Part shown: positions 8,416-18,401 of the stretch, in pieces
Numbering within the stretch: the stretch's first letter is position 1
Layout: the number at the start of each line of letters is the position of its first letter
Assembly (NCBI GenBank): GCA_905372355.1
Contig: CAJPOT010000001.1
Coordinates: 124,001 to 188,000, forward strand
DNA: 64,000 nucleotides
DNA from: an uncultured Selenomonas sp.
Lineage (GTDB): Bacteria; Bacillota; Negativicutes; Selenomonadales; Selenomonadaceae
Direction: 5' to 3'
Notes under the pieces: model-generated
Databases searched by the model: none
The model's input: only the letters and a program-made list of their open reading frames with translations
Told to the model about the DNA's origin: nothing
Program-made: the position numbers and the translations under genes

Positions 8416-8832
8416 TCAGGTCTTTTCGATATACGGCTCTTCGTGGAAGGCTTCGGCATGCTGTATGAGGCCCTTGAGGCGTTCGATGTTCTTCTTGTGC
8501 AGCACGATGGCGAACTCGATGCGCGTCCTCTCCTCGTCCGTGAAGTCGCCCGTTTCGTGTGATTCCTCGATGCGCTTCAAGCGTTCTTCGACATCGGCAA
8601 GCTCGTCGACGAGGAGCTTTCGGTCGTGCATGGCAAGCCCGTAGACGGAGCGCAGCCCCTGGCGCACCTCGTGCGCATAGCCCGCCTCGTGTGTGACGGC
8701 TTCCAGCTCCTTGGCGATCTCATAGATGATGTCATAGGGACTGGCGGCGCCGTTGATCATGCCGAGCATCTTCATCTTGATGTTCTCAAAGAGCGTGTAG
8801 TCGATATTCTCGTGGTGGATTTCTTCTGCCAT
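8416..8832 (-). CDS. Hypothetical helical protein
   Basis: 138 residues, no family recognised. It is rich in charged residues and appears to be almost all alpha-helix, with a probable coiled-coil in residues 75-125. There is no signal peptide, cysteine or membrane segment. The start ATG at 8832 has AAGGAG seven bases upstream, and a terminator lies after the stop, so it looks like a genuine single-gene unit. It is divergent from the permease gene. The function is unknown. Confidence 0.75.
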   Translation of the reverse strand: MAEEIHHENIDYTLFENIKMKMLGMINGAASPYDIIYEIAKELEAVTHEAGYAHEVRQGLRSVYGLAMHDRKLLVDELADVEERLKRIEESHETGDFTDEERTRIEFAIVLHKKNIERLKGLIQHAEAFHEEPYIEKT

Positions 8833-8888
8833 AGTTGCATCTCCTTCCTCACTTCGGACTTCCCTAGTATAGCATCATTCCGTTTTTG

Positions 8889-8917
8889 TTTACAGAGTAG
8901 GATGCACAGTCTATAAT
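8889..8917 (+). promoter_or_regulatory. Promoter of the amino-acid permease gene
   Basis: TTTACA (8889-8894) and a perfect TATAAT (8912-8917) are spaced by 17 bases. Transcription would start near 8924, giving a leader of about 130 bases that contains hairpin element B. Confidence 0.65.
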
Positions 8918-8945
8918 AAAAAGAGTAATTTTCTATAAAAGTCCA

Positions 8946-9040
8946 AGAAGTCAAGCCGAAGGCGCAGACGGATTGGGTAACTTTTGTTGAGAGCGGCGCA
9001 CTTTTGTCCACAAAGTGGACGTTTGTGCGTGTAATTTTTT
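8946..9040 (+). repeat. Hairpin element B in the permease leader
   Basis: Stem I pairs AAGTCAAGCC (8948-8957) with GGGTAACTT (8975-8983), imperfectly. Stem II nests GTCCAC (9006-9011), loop AAA, GTGGAC (9015-9020) inside CGCAC (8997-9001) and GTGCG (9025-9029). A T6 run follows at 9035-9040. Similar sequences occur at 53400-53505 and 57080-57135, also in gene leaders. Confidence 0.65.
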
Positions 9041-9056
9041 GAGGTGATATGATACC

Positions 9057-10403
9057 ATGCAGAAACAAAAAGAAATGCGGCGCGGTCTGCAGAATCGCCA
9101 TTTGCAGATGATTGCGCTCGGCGGCGCCATCGGCACGGGGCTTTTCTACGGCTCGGCGTCGACCATCAAGTTTGCGGGGCCTTCCGTCATGCTCGCCTAT
9201 CTGACGGGCGGCGTCGTCATCTTTCTCATCATGCGCATGCTCGGCGAAATGGCGGTTGAAGAGCCGGTGTCCGGCTCTTTCAGTCACTACGCCGCGAAGT
9301 ATTGGGGTGCTTTCCCGGGCTTCCTCTCGGGCTGGAATTACTGGTTCAACTACGTCATCGTCAGCATGGCGGAGCTTTCCGTCATCGGCATCTACATGAA
9401 CTACTGGCTGCCCGATCTGCCGCAGTGGCTCTCAGCGCTCGTCACGCTCGTCGTCATCACGGCACTGAATCTCGCGGCTGTCAAGGCTTACGGCGAGATG
9501 GAATTCTGGCTTGCCATCGTCAAGGTCGCCGCCATCGTCTCGATGATCGTCCTCGGGCTGTACCTCGTCTTTTCACGCCCTGAGACGTTCCCGATGAACT
9601 TCTCCAACCTCTGGGTGCATGACGGCTTCTTTCCGAACGGCGTATGGGGCATGATGCTCTCAATCACCGTCGTCATGTTTTCTTTCGGCGGCATCGAGCT
9701 GATCGGCATCACGGCGGGAGAAGCCGCCGACCCGGATCGTTCGATTCCGCGCGCCATCAATCAGGTCATCTGGCGCATCCTCATCTTTTACGTCGGCGCG
9801 ATGGCGGTGCTCATGGCGCTTTGGCCGTGGGACGAGGTAGGCATGGAGGCAAGCCCCTTCGTGCAGATCTTCTCGAACGTCGGCATCCCTGCCGCCGCGC
9901 ACATCCTGAACTTCGTCGTCCTGACCGCTGCGGTATCCGTCTACAACTCGGCGATCTACAGCAACTCGCGCATGCTCTACGGACTCGCTGCGGGCGGCGA
10001 TGCGCCGAAAATTCTCGCGAGTCTGTCGCGTCAGGGCGTGCCCGTCGTCGGCATCCTCATCTCCTCGGGCGTGACGCTTCTCGCCGTACTCCTCAACTAC
10101 CTGTTCCCCGGGCAGGTATTCATGCTCTTTCTCTCCATCGCCATGGCGTCCGTCATCATCAGCTGGGGCACGATCGTCATCACGCATTTGAAATTCCGTC
10201 GCCTCTATGCGAGAGAAGGACGCAGGGCGAAGTTCCGTGCCCCCTTCTTTCCCGTTGTCAACTACATCTGCCTAGCGTTCCTCGTCATGATGTACGCTCT
10301 CATGACGCAGATACCCGACATGCAGTTCGCCGTCCTCGTCCTGCCCGTCTGGCTCTTCGTGCTGTGGCTCGGCTATCGCAGGAAGAAGCGCGGTATTTCC
10401 TAG
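9057..10403 (+). CDS. Amino-acid permease, APC superfamily (AroP/PheP/GabP type)
   Basis: 448 residues with about 12 hydrophobic spans. The N-terminus RRGLQNRHLQMIALGGAIGT matches the signature of proton-coupled amino-acid transporters of the AAT family. GTGLF and the FSFGGIELIGITAGEA segment (TM6 region) are also typical. It should import an amino acid across the inner membrane; the substrate cannot be assigned from sequence. GAGGTGAT precedes ATG 9057. The leader carries hairpin element B, which may regulate it. Confidence 0.88.
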   Translation: MQKQKEMRRGLQNRHLQMIALGGAIGTGLFYGSASTIKFAGPSVMLAYLTGGVVIFLIMRMLGEMAVEEPVSGSFSHYAAKYWGAFPGFLSGWNYWFNYVIVSMAELSVIGIYMNYWLPDLPQWLSALVTLVVITALNLAAVKAYGEMEFWLAIVKVAAIVSMIVLGLYLVFSRPETFPMNFSNLWVHDGFFPNGVWGMMLSITVVMFSFGGIELIGITAGEAADPDRSIPRAINQVIWRILIFYVGAMAVLMALWPWDEVGMEASPFVQIFSNVGIPAAAHILNFVVLTAAVSVYNSAIYSNSRMLYGLAAGGDAPKILASLSRQGVPVVGILISSGVTLLAVLLNYLFPGQVFMLFLSIAMASVIISWGTIVITHLKFRRLYAREGRRAKFRAPFFPVVNYICLAFLVMMYALMTQIPDMQFAVLVLPVWLFVLWLGYRRKKRGIS

Positions 10404-10409
10404 AAAAAA

Positions 10410-10439
10410 TTGGTTTTTATCGCGTGTTTATGATATGAT
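10410..10439 (+). promoter_or_regulatory. Candidate promoter of the glycan array
   Basis: TTGGTT (10410-10415) and TATGAT (10434-10439) are spaced by 18 bases. The -10 box overlaps an upstream in-frame ATG at 10435, which argues that translation of the first array gene starts later, at 10465. Confidence 0.45.
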
Positions 10440-10464
10440 GAGAGAAAATGCTGAGGAGAGAACT

Positions 10465-12321
10465 ATGTGCGGAAAGATGAATGCTCGTGAGATGGTGCCG
10501 GCAGAATTGCCGTCGCATTTGCAGCAGCCGATGACGGAAGGCGTGGATGATCCGGCAGAGAGCCATGGGGGGCGGCAAATCGCCGTCCTCGTGCGCCAGA
10601 CGCAGGAGGCGCACTATGCGCTTTGCGTGGCATCCCTGCAGGCGGCGAGGCTTCCTGCCGGCTACGCGTTGGAGATCTTCCCTCTGACGGCAGCGCAGCC
10701 CTATGCGAAGCAGGTGAATGAAATCCTTTCGCGCACGACTGCGAAGGTCAAGATCTTCATCAACGATGACGTCTGCCTGACCTCGCCCTTGGCAATCGAG
10801 CAGATGCTGGAAATCTTCCGCGAGGAAGACGTCGGCATGGCCGGCTTCCTGGGCAGCCGTTCGCTTCCCGTGAGCGGCAACCTCTTGGAGGCGCCAGATG
10901 TATGGGGCGCCGTCCGTATGCCGATGAAGGGAAGCCTTGAGGAAATCCGCTTCGGCAAGGCAGCCACTCACGAATTCACGACGGGCGTGCGATTCCTCTG
11001 CCCGTCCTTTTTTGCGACGCAGGTTGATATTCCTTGGAATGAAGACTATGAGAAGCAGTATTATGCCGTCCTTGCGCATTGCCGTGCTATGGAGGAGGGC
11101 GGACAGAAGATGGTCGTGCCGCTGCCGCGCGAGATTTGGTGCGCCTATCAGATGGAAAATATATCGTTTGACTCTGCCGAGGGAGATCGTCGGCGCTACT
11201 TTGCAGCCTATCATTCCAGACTGGATGATGTGCTGTCATCTGGGGCGCGATTGGCTCTCTATGCGTGCAGCAAGGATGCACAAGTCGAAGGCTGGCAGAG
11301 TTTTTCTCATCCTGGGGGAATCGCCGTCGGCGCTCGGACGAGGATACATGAGACGGCGCTTTGCCGGCTGCTCTCGGACAACTTCGTGGGCGAGCCGCGC
11401 ATCTCTGTCGGCGACGACTGTGCGATTGACGCTTACAGCACTCTGACGGCACACAATCGCATCGTTCTTGAAAACCTTGTGACTGTGGGTGCGAACGTTC
11501 AGATTAAGGACTACACTCGCGCAGAAGAGGATCTTGGCCTTGCCGCCGAGGATCGCGAGCTTCTCGGGCATGCATGTGGCATCCGGATTGGCTGTGCGAC
11601 AGAGATCGGAGCGAACGTCGTCATCGAGGGTGCTGTGCAGATCGGCTGCGGCGCCCGCGTTCGTGCGGGAAGCGTCGTGAAGTGCGACGTTCCCGCCTAC
11701 TGCATCGCCGAGGGCAATCCCGCGCGTATCGTCAAGGCCTTTTCATCGCGCGCGGGGAAATGGCTTGCGACACCCGATGAAGAGGTGCTCATGGGCCTCT
11801 TGGAAGAGCGGAAAAAGACGGATCCGCTCCTTACCTATGCTTTCATTACATATAATCGCAGCCGGTATCTGAGGAAGTCGCTCAGGAGTGTGCTGCAGCA
11901 GGTCGGAAATGATCCGCTTGTCGAGGTTCTCGTCTCGGACAACGCCTCGACGGATGAGACGCGAAGCCTTGTAGAGGAACAACAAAAAAGGTTCAAGAAC
12001 CTGCGCTATCACTGCAACGAGACGAATGTTGGTGCAGAGGGAAACATTCATTGCGCCATGCGGGCGAGCCGTGGTGAATATGTGATTGTAGCGGGTGACG
12101 ATGACTACATCCTCGATGGCGTCCTGCGTTCTGTGCTTTCCGCCATCGTCAAGCACCGTGGCGTCGCGCTGTTTTGCTTGAAAAAGGAGGCCGTGCCACG
12201 CTGGGTACGGCGAGGCACGGGAATATTGGAATATATCTCGTATGTAGGCTTCTTGATGACATGGATCAGCGGCATCATTACGGTGAGGAGCCTTATTACG
12301 AAGAAGTCGTGGCGAAGATGA
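10465..12321 (+). CDS. Modular glycosyltransferase: middle domain, beta-helix, truncated GT2
   Basis: 618 residues from ATG 10465 with AGGAGAG upstream. Residues 39-305 form a GT-like domain shared with the other array genes ([10 protein letters not shown] resembles a DxD site; PSFFATQ). About 305-435 is a left-handed beta-helix of hexapeptide type. From 455 a GT2 domain begins ([26 protein letters not shown]). The GT2 part breaks off after MTWISGI and ends in an unrelated tail. About 120 residues present in the sister genes are missing, and their final motif reappears in another frame just downstream. It may retain activity in its first two domains; the C-terminal GT2 is probably damaged. 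Confidence 0.8.
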   Translation: MCGKMNAREMVPAELPSHLQQPMTEGVDDPAESHGGRQIAVLVRQTQEAHYALCVASLQAARLPAGYALEIFPLTAAQPYAKQVNEILSRTTAKVKIFINDDVCLTSPLAIEQMLEIFREEDVGMAGFLGSRSLPVSGNLLEAPDVWGAVRMPMKGSLEEIRFGKAATHEFTTGVRFLCPSFFATQVDIPWNEDYEKQYYAVLAHCRAMEEGGQKMVVPLPREIWCAYQMENISFDSAEGDRRRYFAAYHSRLDDVLSSGARLALYACSKDAQVEGWQSFSHPGGIAVGARTRIHETALCRLLSDNFVGEPRISVGDDCAIDAYSTLTAHNRIVLENLVTVGANVQIKDYTRAEEDLGLAAEDRELLGHACGIRIGCATEIGANVVIEGAVQIGCGARVRAGSVVKCDVPAYCIAEGNPARIVKAFSSRAGKWLATPDEEVLMGLLEERKKTDPLLTYAFITYNRSRYLRKSLRSVLQQVGNDPLVEVLVSDNASTDETRSLVEEQQKRFKNLRYHCNETNVGAEGNIHCAMRASRGEYVIVAGDDDYILDGVLRSVLSAIVKHRGVALFCLKKEAVPRWVRRGTGILEYISYVGFLMTWISGIITVRSLITKKSWRR

Positions 12322-12398
12322 AGGAGATATTACAGGAAGCGGGAGATGCAGGAGATCAAGCGGATGCAGAAAAGAAAGATGCGGTGAACCAAAAGTGA
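12273..12398 (+). pseudogene. Out-of-frame C-terminal tail of the preceding glycosyltransferase gene
   Basis: In a different frame from the upstream gene, codons from 12273 read [20 protein letters not shown] and then a charged tail to TGA 12398. This is the conserved end of the array proteins (compare [19 protein letters not shown] at 25.8 kb). With the missing block of about 120 codons, it shows that an internal deletion of roughly 360 bases joined the two parts out of frame. Confidence 0.75.
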
Positions 12399-12412
12399 TA
12401 GAGAGACTCAGT

Positions 12413-14293
12413 ATGACAGATTTCGCTCTTGTGGAGCAAAATATCTTCGAGGATGAGAAGAAGACGAAAAGGCTTGCTACATTGGGACGGCGTTCGTACC
12501 TGGTGGATGGCAGCATGGAATACGGCAACTACGACTGTCACATTTTGATCGGTAAATACTGTGCTTTGGGACATCGGATCGTTTTTGAGATGGGACTCAA
12601 TCATGACTATCATTGTGTCACGACGTATCCTTTTGAAGATGTGCTGCAAATCGATGAGGAGACTTTGAATCATGCCAAGGAGGTCAATCACAATCAGATT
12701 ATCATCGGCAACGACGTTTGGATCGGCTGTGATGTGACGTTGATGGGCGGCGTGCGTATCGGTAACGGTGCTGTCATCGGGGCGAGAGCTGTTGTGGCGA
12801 AGGATGTGCCTCCGTATGCCGTCGTCGTGGGAAATCCGGCGCGCGTCATCAAGTATCGATTTTCAAAAGAAATCATTGAAAAGCTGCAGAAGATCAAGTG
12901 GTGGAACTGGCCCGAGGAAAAAATTTTGTCCGTACTTCCGGAACTGAAGGATGTGCGGCGCTTTGTCGATACATTTAGCGAAGACGTGAAAGAAGATGAC
13001 GAGGATGCGGAACTGACGGCTTCAATGAAGGAACTGCAGTCGCAAGGCTATACGATCTGCTATTGTATCGCTGACTTTGATGTGCAGGATCGGGTTTGGC
13101 AAAGGGTGTTTGAAAATTATCTGAAAGCATATCGTTCGGCAGACAAGACAGCTTTGCTGTTTGGCATACGGCAAGAATCGGAAACGGCAGATGCCTTATC
13201 GTACATGCAGGAGCAATTGGCGGCGATGGGAGAGGCGGCGCCGCTTGTTTTGACGCATCCTATGGGAACGAAGCTTTCCGTTCCCGTGCTGCGACAGGCG
13301 GATTGTCTCGTTACGACGAAGTCGGATATTTCTTCCGAGGCTGTCGATTATGCGAGCGACGCAGGGCTTCGAATCGTCTATGGCTTAGATGAGAGGGATA
13401 TGGTCTTCCCGCCTAAAATTCGTTTGACGATCGCCTTCATCACCTACAACCGCAGACAGTACCTTGCGGAGTCCCTGCCGCGCGTATTGGCGCAGGTCGG
13501 AGATGATGCGGCGGTCGAGGTCCTCATTTCAGACAACGCTTCGACCGATGATACGCGAGCCTTCGTCGAAGAGTGGCAGGCGCGTTACAAGAATCTTCGC
13601 TATCACTGCAACGAGAAGAATGTCGCTGCGGAAGGAAACATCCATCGAGCCATGCAGGCGAGTCGCGGCGAATATGTTCTCATCGCGGGCGATGACGATT
13701 ATTTCTGTGACGGCGCGCTTCATATTTTGCTCGATACGATCGAAAAGAATCGTGGAGACGCCCTCTTCTATATGGCGCAAAATCCTGCGCCGCTGCATGT
13801 GTATCGCGGAGCGGGCGCTCTCGACTACATCGCGAAGCTCGGTCATGCCATGACGTGGCTGACGGCCATTACCATGAGACGCGACCTCTACCTGGGCATA
13901 AAAGAGCCGCAAAAGTATGATGATACGCGTATGCCGCAGGTCTACCTCCAACTGGAAATACTCAAACAGAAGGCAGAGTTCACGATTATCGAGGGGCATT
14001 TTTTTGCCGATGGAACGGGGAATCACGATCCTGCCGGCTACAACTTCGCCGAGGTTTTCATCAAAAACTATCTCGACATCCTGGCGGCGTGCGTCGAGAT
14101 TCCACCGAAGCAGATGACGCTGGAAAAGAAACGGCTGATGGAGCAGATGATTTTTCCTTGGTGCGAGAAGATCAAGAGGGAAAAACTTGATCTTTCTCTG
14201 GAAGGAATCTTCGACATCGTGCGCGATTACTACGGGAATGAATCGTACTATGCACAGGTCGTTTCGATACTCAAAGACAACATATTGAAATGA
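12413..14293 (+). CDS. Fusion of XAT-type acetyltransferase and GT2 glycosyltransferase
   Basis: 626 residues. Residues about 40-190 are a CatB-like (xenobiotic/sugar O-acetyltransferase) left-handed beta-helix: [45 protein letters not shown] linker domain of unknown type spans about 200-330. From 336 a GT2 domain matches the C-terminal GT2 of the array genes ([48 protein letters not shown]-like). It may both acetylate and elongate a glycan, or the beta-helix may scaffold the enzyme. ATG 12413 is chosen; a GTG at 12395 is an alternative. Confidence 0.82.
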   Translation: MTDFALVEQNIFEDEKKTKRLATLGRRSYLVDGSMEYGNYDCHILIGKYCALGHRIVFEMGLNHDYHCVTTYPFEDVLQIDEETLNHAKEVNHNQIIIGNDVWIGCDVTLMGGVRIGNGAVIGARAVVAKDVPPYAVVVGNPARVIKYRFSKEIIEKLQKIKWWNWPEEKILSVLPELKDVRRFVDTFSEDVKEDDEDAELTASMKELQSQGYTICYCIADFDVQDRVWQRVFENYLKAYRSADKTALLFGIRQESETADALSYMQEQLAAMGEAAPLVLTHPMGTKLSVPVLRQADCLVTTKSDISSEAVDYASDAGLRIVYGLDERDMVFPPKIRLTIAFITYNRRQYLAESLPRVLAQVGDDAAVEVLISDNASTDDTRAFVEEWQARYKNLRYHCNEKNVAAEGNIHRAMQASRGEYVLIAGDDDYFCDGALHILLDTIEKNRGDALFYMAQNPAPLHVYRGAGALDYIAKLGHAMTWLTAITMRRDLYLGIKEPQKYDDTRMPQVYLQLEILKQKAEFTIIEGHFFADGTGNHDPAGYNFAEVFIKNYLDILAACVEIPPKQMTLEKKRLMEQMIFPWCEKIKREKLDLSLEGIFDIVRDYYGNESYYAQVVSILKDNILK

Positions 14294-14503
14294 TCCGAAC
14301 ATGTGATTCACGGAATTGAATGCTTCCCGTACATCGTTTTCCAGCAGTGTATGGATGGCGTTGCGCGGGAGTTCCGTGCTTGAGAAAACGGGGCAGAAGG
14401 AAAAGGCGTCGCAGAAGAATCTCCGGATCAATGCTCTGCCGCCGCAGCAGTCATTTGGATGGCGGCATGGAATCAGTGAGAGATTTGTTTAGGAGAGAGA
14501 AGA

Positions 14504-17467
14504 ATGAGCCATAAGACGAGCATCATTATTCTGAGTTACAACACATTGGACCTTCTGCAGCTCTGCATCAAGAGCATACGCGAATATACCGAGGAGGGAA
14601 CGTACGAAATCGTTGTCGTCGAGAATGGTTCGAAGGACGGATCGGCCGAGTGGCTCAAGGAGCAGGATGATATCAAAGGTGTTTACAACGAGAAGAATCA
14701 AGGTTTCCCCAAGGGGTGCAATCAGGGACTCGAGATTGCGACGGGGACGGATTTGCTGCTTCTTAAGAGCGATACCGTCGTCACGAAGAACTGGTTGAAG
14801 AATTTGCGCTGCGCCCTTTACAGCAGCCCAAAGGTCGGTGCTGTGAGCTGCGTTACGAACTGCTGCTCCAACGGCCAACAGATTGAGACAAGCTATAAAA
14901 GCATAGAGGATATGCAGGCGTTCGCCGCAGACTACAATAAGTCGAATTCCATGCTTTGGGAGAAAAAAACAACGCTTGTGGGCTTCTGCTATCTCTTCAA
15001 GAGAGAAATTTTCCATAAGATAGGCTTCCTCGATGAACAGTTCAGCCCTGGTAACTTCGAGGATGATGATTACTCTTTGCGTATCTTGCAGCAGGGCTAT
15101 GATCTGCTCGTCTGCCGCGATACTTTCATCCATCATTTTGGTCATGCGAGTTTTTCCAAAGGATACGACGATCAAGATGAGGCGGAAAAAGCCAGATGCT
15201 TTCAAGCTTTGAATGAACGAAACGCAGCCTTGTTTTTGAAAAAGTGGCATGTATCTGAGATGTATAAGGTTATGGATGTGGAAGAGCTTCGCCGCTGCCT
15301 GCAGAATCAAGAAGGTGCAGGGGAATCGGTTTATGAGTACCGTCCGTCAAAAGGAAAGAAGATCGCCGTAATCATCCGCAAAAGTCACGCGGGACGCTAT
15401 GAAGTTTGCATGGAAGCCCTAAAAAATGTGAAGTGGCCGCAAGGATATGATGTGCAGGCGTTCACTCTGGATGCGGCAAAGCCCTATGCAGCGCAGATCA
15501 ACGAAATTTTGACGGAAACGGATGCCAAGTACAAAGTCTACATCAATGACGAGATGTGTGTCGTTCATCCGCAAGTGATCGAGGAGATGCTGGCGATTTT
15601 CCAAGATGAAAGCATCGGTATGGTTGGCATTCTCGGCAGTCAATCATTGCCCGTGAGCGGCAATCTCATGGATTCGCCGTATAAGCGCGGCACCGTCTAT
15701 GTGCCATCGGAAGACGACTTCTCTGCACTGCGTTTTGGAGATGCGATGGGCGAAGCTGCGGACGTTCGCGGCCTCCTGCCGTCTTTCTTTGCGACGCAGC
15801 GGGACGTTCCTTGGGACGAAGCCTACGAAAAGCAGTATTACGCTGTGCTGGATCATTGCCGCGCGATGGAGGACGCCGGTGTGCGCGTCGTCGTTCCCTT
15901 GCCCGAAAACATCTGGTGTGCCTGCCAGATGAAAAGTATTTCCTTTGATGCTGATGAAGTCGATCAGAAAAAGTTTTTGGGAAAATACCATACATACCTC
16001 GACGGCACAGAGCCGAAGGAAATCAGCATGCTCTATGCATGCGGCGAAGGAAGCGAGGTCTGCTCATGGCAGGATTTTTCCCATCCCGAAGGAATTGCCG
16101 TCGGCAAGGAGACGCATATCCACAAGACGGCTTTGTGCCGTCTTGCCATGTCCAACTTCGCGGGAAAGCCGCGCATCATCATCGGTGATTGTTGTGAGAT
16201 CGGAGCTCGCAGCACGCTCGCGGCGGCGCAGTGCATCGAGATTGAAAACGCTGTGAGCGTGGCGGAGAATGTCCATATCAAGGATTTTGCGTACGATGAC
16301 AGCGGCATCGGACTATCGCTCAAAGACTGCGAGATCATCGCAAAAGAGAGAGGCGTCCATATTGAGCGCGGCGTGCGCATTGAGGAGAACGTATTGATCA
16401 AGGGCGCTGTGCGCATCGGGCGCGGCAGCGTCGTGCGCGCGGGAAGCTGTGTGCAGCAGGATATCCCTGCTTACTGTATCGTCGAAGGGAGCCCCGCGCG
16501 CGTCACTTTCGCTTTTTCGCCGAAATCAGGCAAGTGGTTGCCGACAGCGGGGACGAAGATGCTGAAGAGGCTGCTCGCAGAAAGAGAAAAGACGCCGCCG
16601 CTTCTCACCGTTTCCTTCATCACCTACAATCGCAGCAAATACTTGAGGCGGTCGCTGCCATGCGTATTGAACCAGCTCGGCAACGACCCGCTGGCGGAAA
16701 TCCTCGTCTCGGACAATGCCTCGACGGATGATACGCATCTCTTTGTCGAAGAGATGCAGAAGACGTACAGGAATCTTCGCTACCACTGCAACGAGAAGAA
16801 TATCGGCACAGAGGCGAACCTTCATCGGGCGATTTTGGAAAGCAAGGGCGAGTACGTGCTCGTCGCAGGGGATGACGATTACTTTGTCGACGGTTCTTTG
16901 CTGATGCTCCTGAGTAGCATCGTCCGCTATCGTGAGAGCGCTCTCTTTTATCTGGGACAAGGCGATGGCCCTCTGCGCATATATAAGGATGCGGGGTGCT
17001 TGGCCTATATCGCAAGGGTGAGCTATCAGATGACATGGGACACTGCGATCGTCATGCGCCGCGAGCTGTACGCACGGATTCCGGAGCCGCACAAGTATGA
17101 TGCCACACGTCTGCCGCAAGTCTATCTGCAGTTGGAAATGCTGAAGCAAAAGCCGGAATTCACCATACTTCATGGGAATTTCTTCCTGGAGGAAACAGGG
17201 AACTGCCAGCCGGACGGCTACGATTTCGCTGAGATATTCATCAAGAATTATTTCGACATCCTGCAGGATGTTGTCGATCTGCCGCCCGATCGGCTTTCCA
17301 ATGATAAGAAATGGGTCATGGAGCGGCTGATCATCCCCCGTTGCAGGAAGATCAGAGAAAAGCATATAAATTTGTCCTTGGAGGGTATTCTTCCGCTCAT
17401 CCGAGAGTACTACGGCAAAGAGCCGTACTACGCGCAGCTCGTCGAATTGTTCAAGAGCATGTTGTAG
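14504..17467 (+). CDS. Four-module glycosyltransferase (GT2, middle domain, beta-helix, GT2)
   Basis: 987 residues. The first GT2 (1-270) has SIIILSYNT, VVENGSKDGS and the late FEDDDYSLRIL acceptor-site motif; its metal-site triplet reads KSD rather than NSD. The middle GT-like domain runs 284-525 (YINDEMCVV, PSFFATQRD). The hexapeptide beta-helix spans about 529-680 (RGVRIEENVLIKGAVRIGRGS). The C-terminal GT2 starts at 698 (SFITYNRSKYL, AGDDDYF). Such proteins extend polysaccharide chains at the cytoplasmic side of the membrane. ATG 14504 follows AGGAGAGAAG. It closely resembles the gene at 22881, including at base level at the 5' end. Confidence 0.85.
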   Translation: MSHKTSIIILSYNTLDLLQLCIKSIREYTEEGTYEIVVVENGSKDGSAEWLKEQDDIKGVYNEKNQGFPKGCNQGLEIATGTDLLLLKSDTVVTKNWLKNLRCALYSSPKVGAVSCVTNCCSNGQQIETSYKSIEDMQAFAADYNKSNSMLWEKKTTLVGFCYLFKREIFHKIGFLDEQFSPGNFEDDDYSLRILQQGYDLLVCRDTFIHHFGHASFSKGYDDQDEAEKARCFQALNERNAALFLKKWHVSEMYKVMDVEELRRCLQNQEGAGESVYEYRPSKGKKIAVIIRKSHAGRYEVCMEALKNVKWPQGYDVQAFTLDAAKPYAAQINEILTETDAKYKVYINDEMCVVHPQVIEEMLAIFQDESIGMVGILGSQSLPVSGNLMDSPYKRGTVYVPSEDDFSALRFGDAMGEAADVRGLLPSFFATQRDVPWDEAYEKQYYAVLDHCRAMEDAGVRVVVPLPENIWCACQMKSISFDADEVDQKKFLGKYHTYLDGTEPKEISMLYACGEGSEVCSWQDFSHPEGIAVGKETHIHKTALCRLAMSNFAGKPRIIIGDCCEIGARSTLAAAQCIEIENAVSVAENVHIKDFAYDDSGIGLSLKDCEIIAKERGVHIERGVRIEENVLIKGAVRIGRGSVVRAGSCVQQDIPAYCIVEGSPARVTFAFSPKSGKWLPTAGTKMLKRLLAEREKTPPLLTVSFITYNRSKYLRRSLPCVLNQLGNDPLAEILVSDNASTDDTHLFVEEMQKTYRNLRYHCNEKNIGTEANLHRAILESKGEYVLVAGDDDYFVDGSLLMLLSSIVRYRESALFYLGQGDGPLRIYKDAGCLAYIARVSYQMTWDTAIVMRRELYARIPEPHKYDATRLPQVYLQLEMLKQKPEFTILHGNFFLEETGNCQPDGYDFAEIFIKNYFDILQDVVDLPPDRLSNDKKWVMERLIIPRCRKIREKHINLSLEGILPLIREYYGKEPYYAQLVELFKSML

Positions 17468-17495
17468 GAACAGAAGCGTTGAGCGATAATCGTGC

Positions 17496-17524
17496 ATTGA
17501 CGATAAATATACGGCGGAGTATGC
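17496..17524 (+). promoter_or_regulatory. Candidate promoter upstream of rfbF
   Basis: TTGACG (17496-17501), 17-base spacer, TATGCT (17519-17524). It is inside the array, so rfbF and the following genes may have their own start of transcription. Confidence 0.4.
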
Positions 17525-17592
17525 TACTAGATGTCAGCGGCAGGTAGTAATGAGATTTTCGGCGATATGCGATCAACAAAGGAGATGAAGAT

Positions 17593-18366
17593 TTGAAAAC
17601 AGTGCTTTTGGCGGGCGGATTCGGTACGCGAATCACCGAGGAGTCGGAAAGACGACCCAAGCCCATGGTGGAGATCGGCGGCATGCCGATCCTCTGGCAC
17701 ATCATGAAGGGATACAGCTATTTTGGCTTCAACGATTTCATTATATGCGCGGGCTACAAACAGCATATGATCAAGGAATGGTTCGCTGACTACTTCCTGC
17801 ATACGTCCGACATCACGTTCGATTTCACGCAGGAAAACCGCATGATCGTGCACAACCAGCATACGGAGCCGTGGAAGGTTACGATCGTCGATACGGGACT
17901 CGATACCTTGACGGGCGGGCGCATCCGCCGCATTCGCAAGTATGTGGGGGATGAGACGTTCATGATGACATACGGCGACGGCGTGGCGGATGTCGATATC
18001 GGTGAACTTGTGCGCTTTCACAAGGCGCACGGCAAGGCAGCGACCTTGACGGCGATCATGCAAAAACAGCAGAAGGGCATCCTGGACATCGGCTTTGATA
18101 ATTCCGTGCATGCCTTTCGTGAGAAGGCTATGGAGGACAGCGCGCCGATCAACGCGGGCTACATGGTGCTTGAGCCTTCCGTTTTTGGATTGATCGAGGA
18201 TGATTCTACGGTGTTCGAACAGAGGCCGTTGGAGGAGTTGGCGAAGAAAAGCGAGCTTAAATGCTACCTGCACAGCGGTTTCTGGCAGTGCATGGATACG
18301 CTGCGCGAAAAGATTTTGCTCGAGCGCTTGTGGCAAAGCGGCAAAGCGCCTTGGAAGCTCTGGTGA
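17593..18366 (+). CDS. rfbF: Glucose-1-phosphate cytidylyltransferase
   Basis: 257 residues, the usual RfbF/AscA length. The nucleotidyltransferase signature LLAGGFGTR opens the protein; RPKPMVEIGG, ILWHIMK, NDFIICAGYK, YGDGVADVD and FWQCMDTLREK all match RfbF. It makes CDP-glucose from CTP and glucose-1-phosphate, the first step to CDP-dideoxy or branched sugars. It uses TTG 17593 with AAAGGAG upstream. A CDP-glucose 4,6-dehydratase (RfbG), normally adjacent, is not in the window. It is flanked on both sides by array glycosyltransferases. Confidence 0.93.
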   Translation: MKTVLLAGGFGTRITEESERRPKPMVEIGGMPILWHIMKGYSYFGFNDFIICAGYKQHMIKEWFADYFLHTSDITFDFTQENRMIVHNQHTEPWKVTIVDTGLDTLTGGRIRRIRKYVGDETFMMTYGDGVADVDIGELVRFHKAHGKAATLTAIMQKQQKGILDIGFDNSVHAFREKAMEDSAPINAGYMVLEPSVFGLIEDDSTVFEQRPLEELAKKSELKCYLHSGFWQCMDTLREKILLERLWQSGKAPWKLW

Positions 18367-18401
18367 CTTTCAGTGATGGATGTTTGCAGGAAGGGAATGA
18401 T

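Noticed and set aside
9004..9035. Hairpin element B read as a promoter (TTGTCC / TGTAAT)
   Set aside because: The spacing is 20 bases, the boxes are not kept in copies C and D, and a much better promoter lies upstream at 8889-8917.
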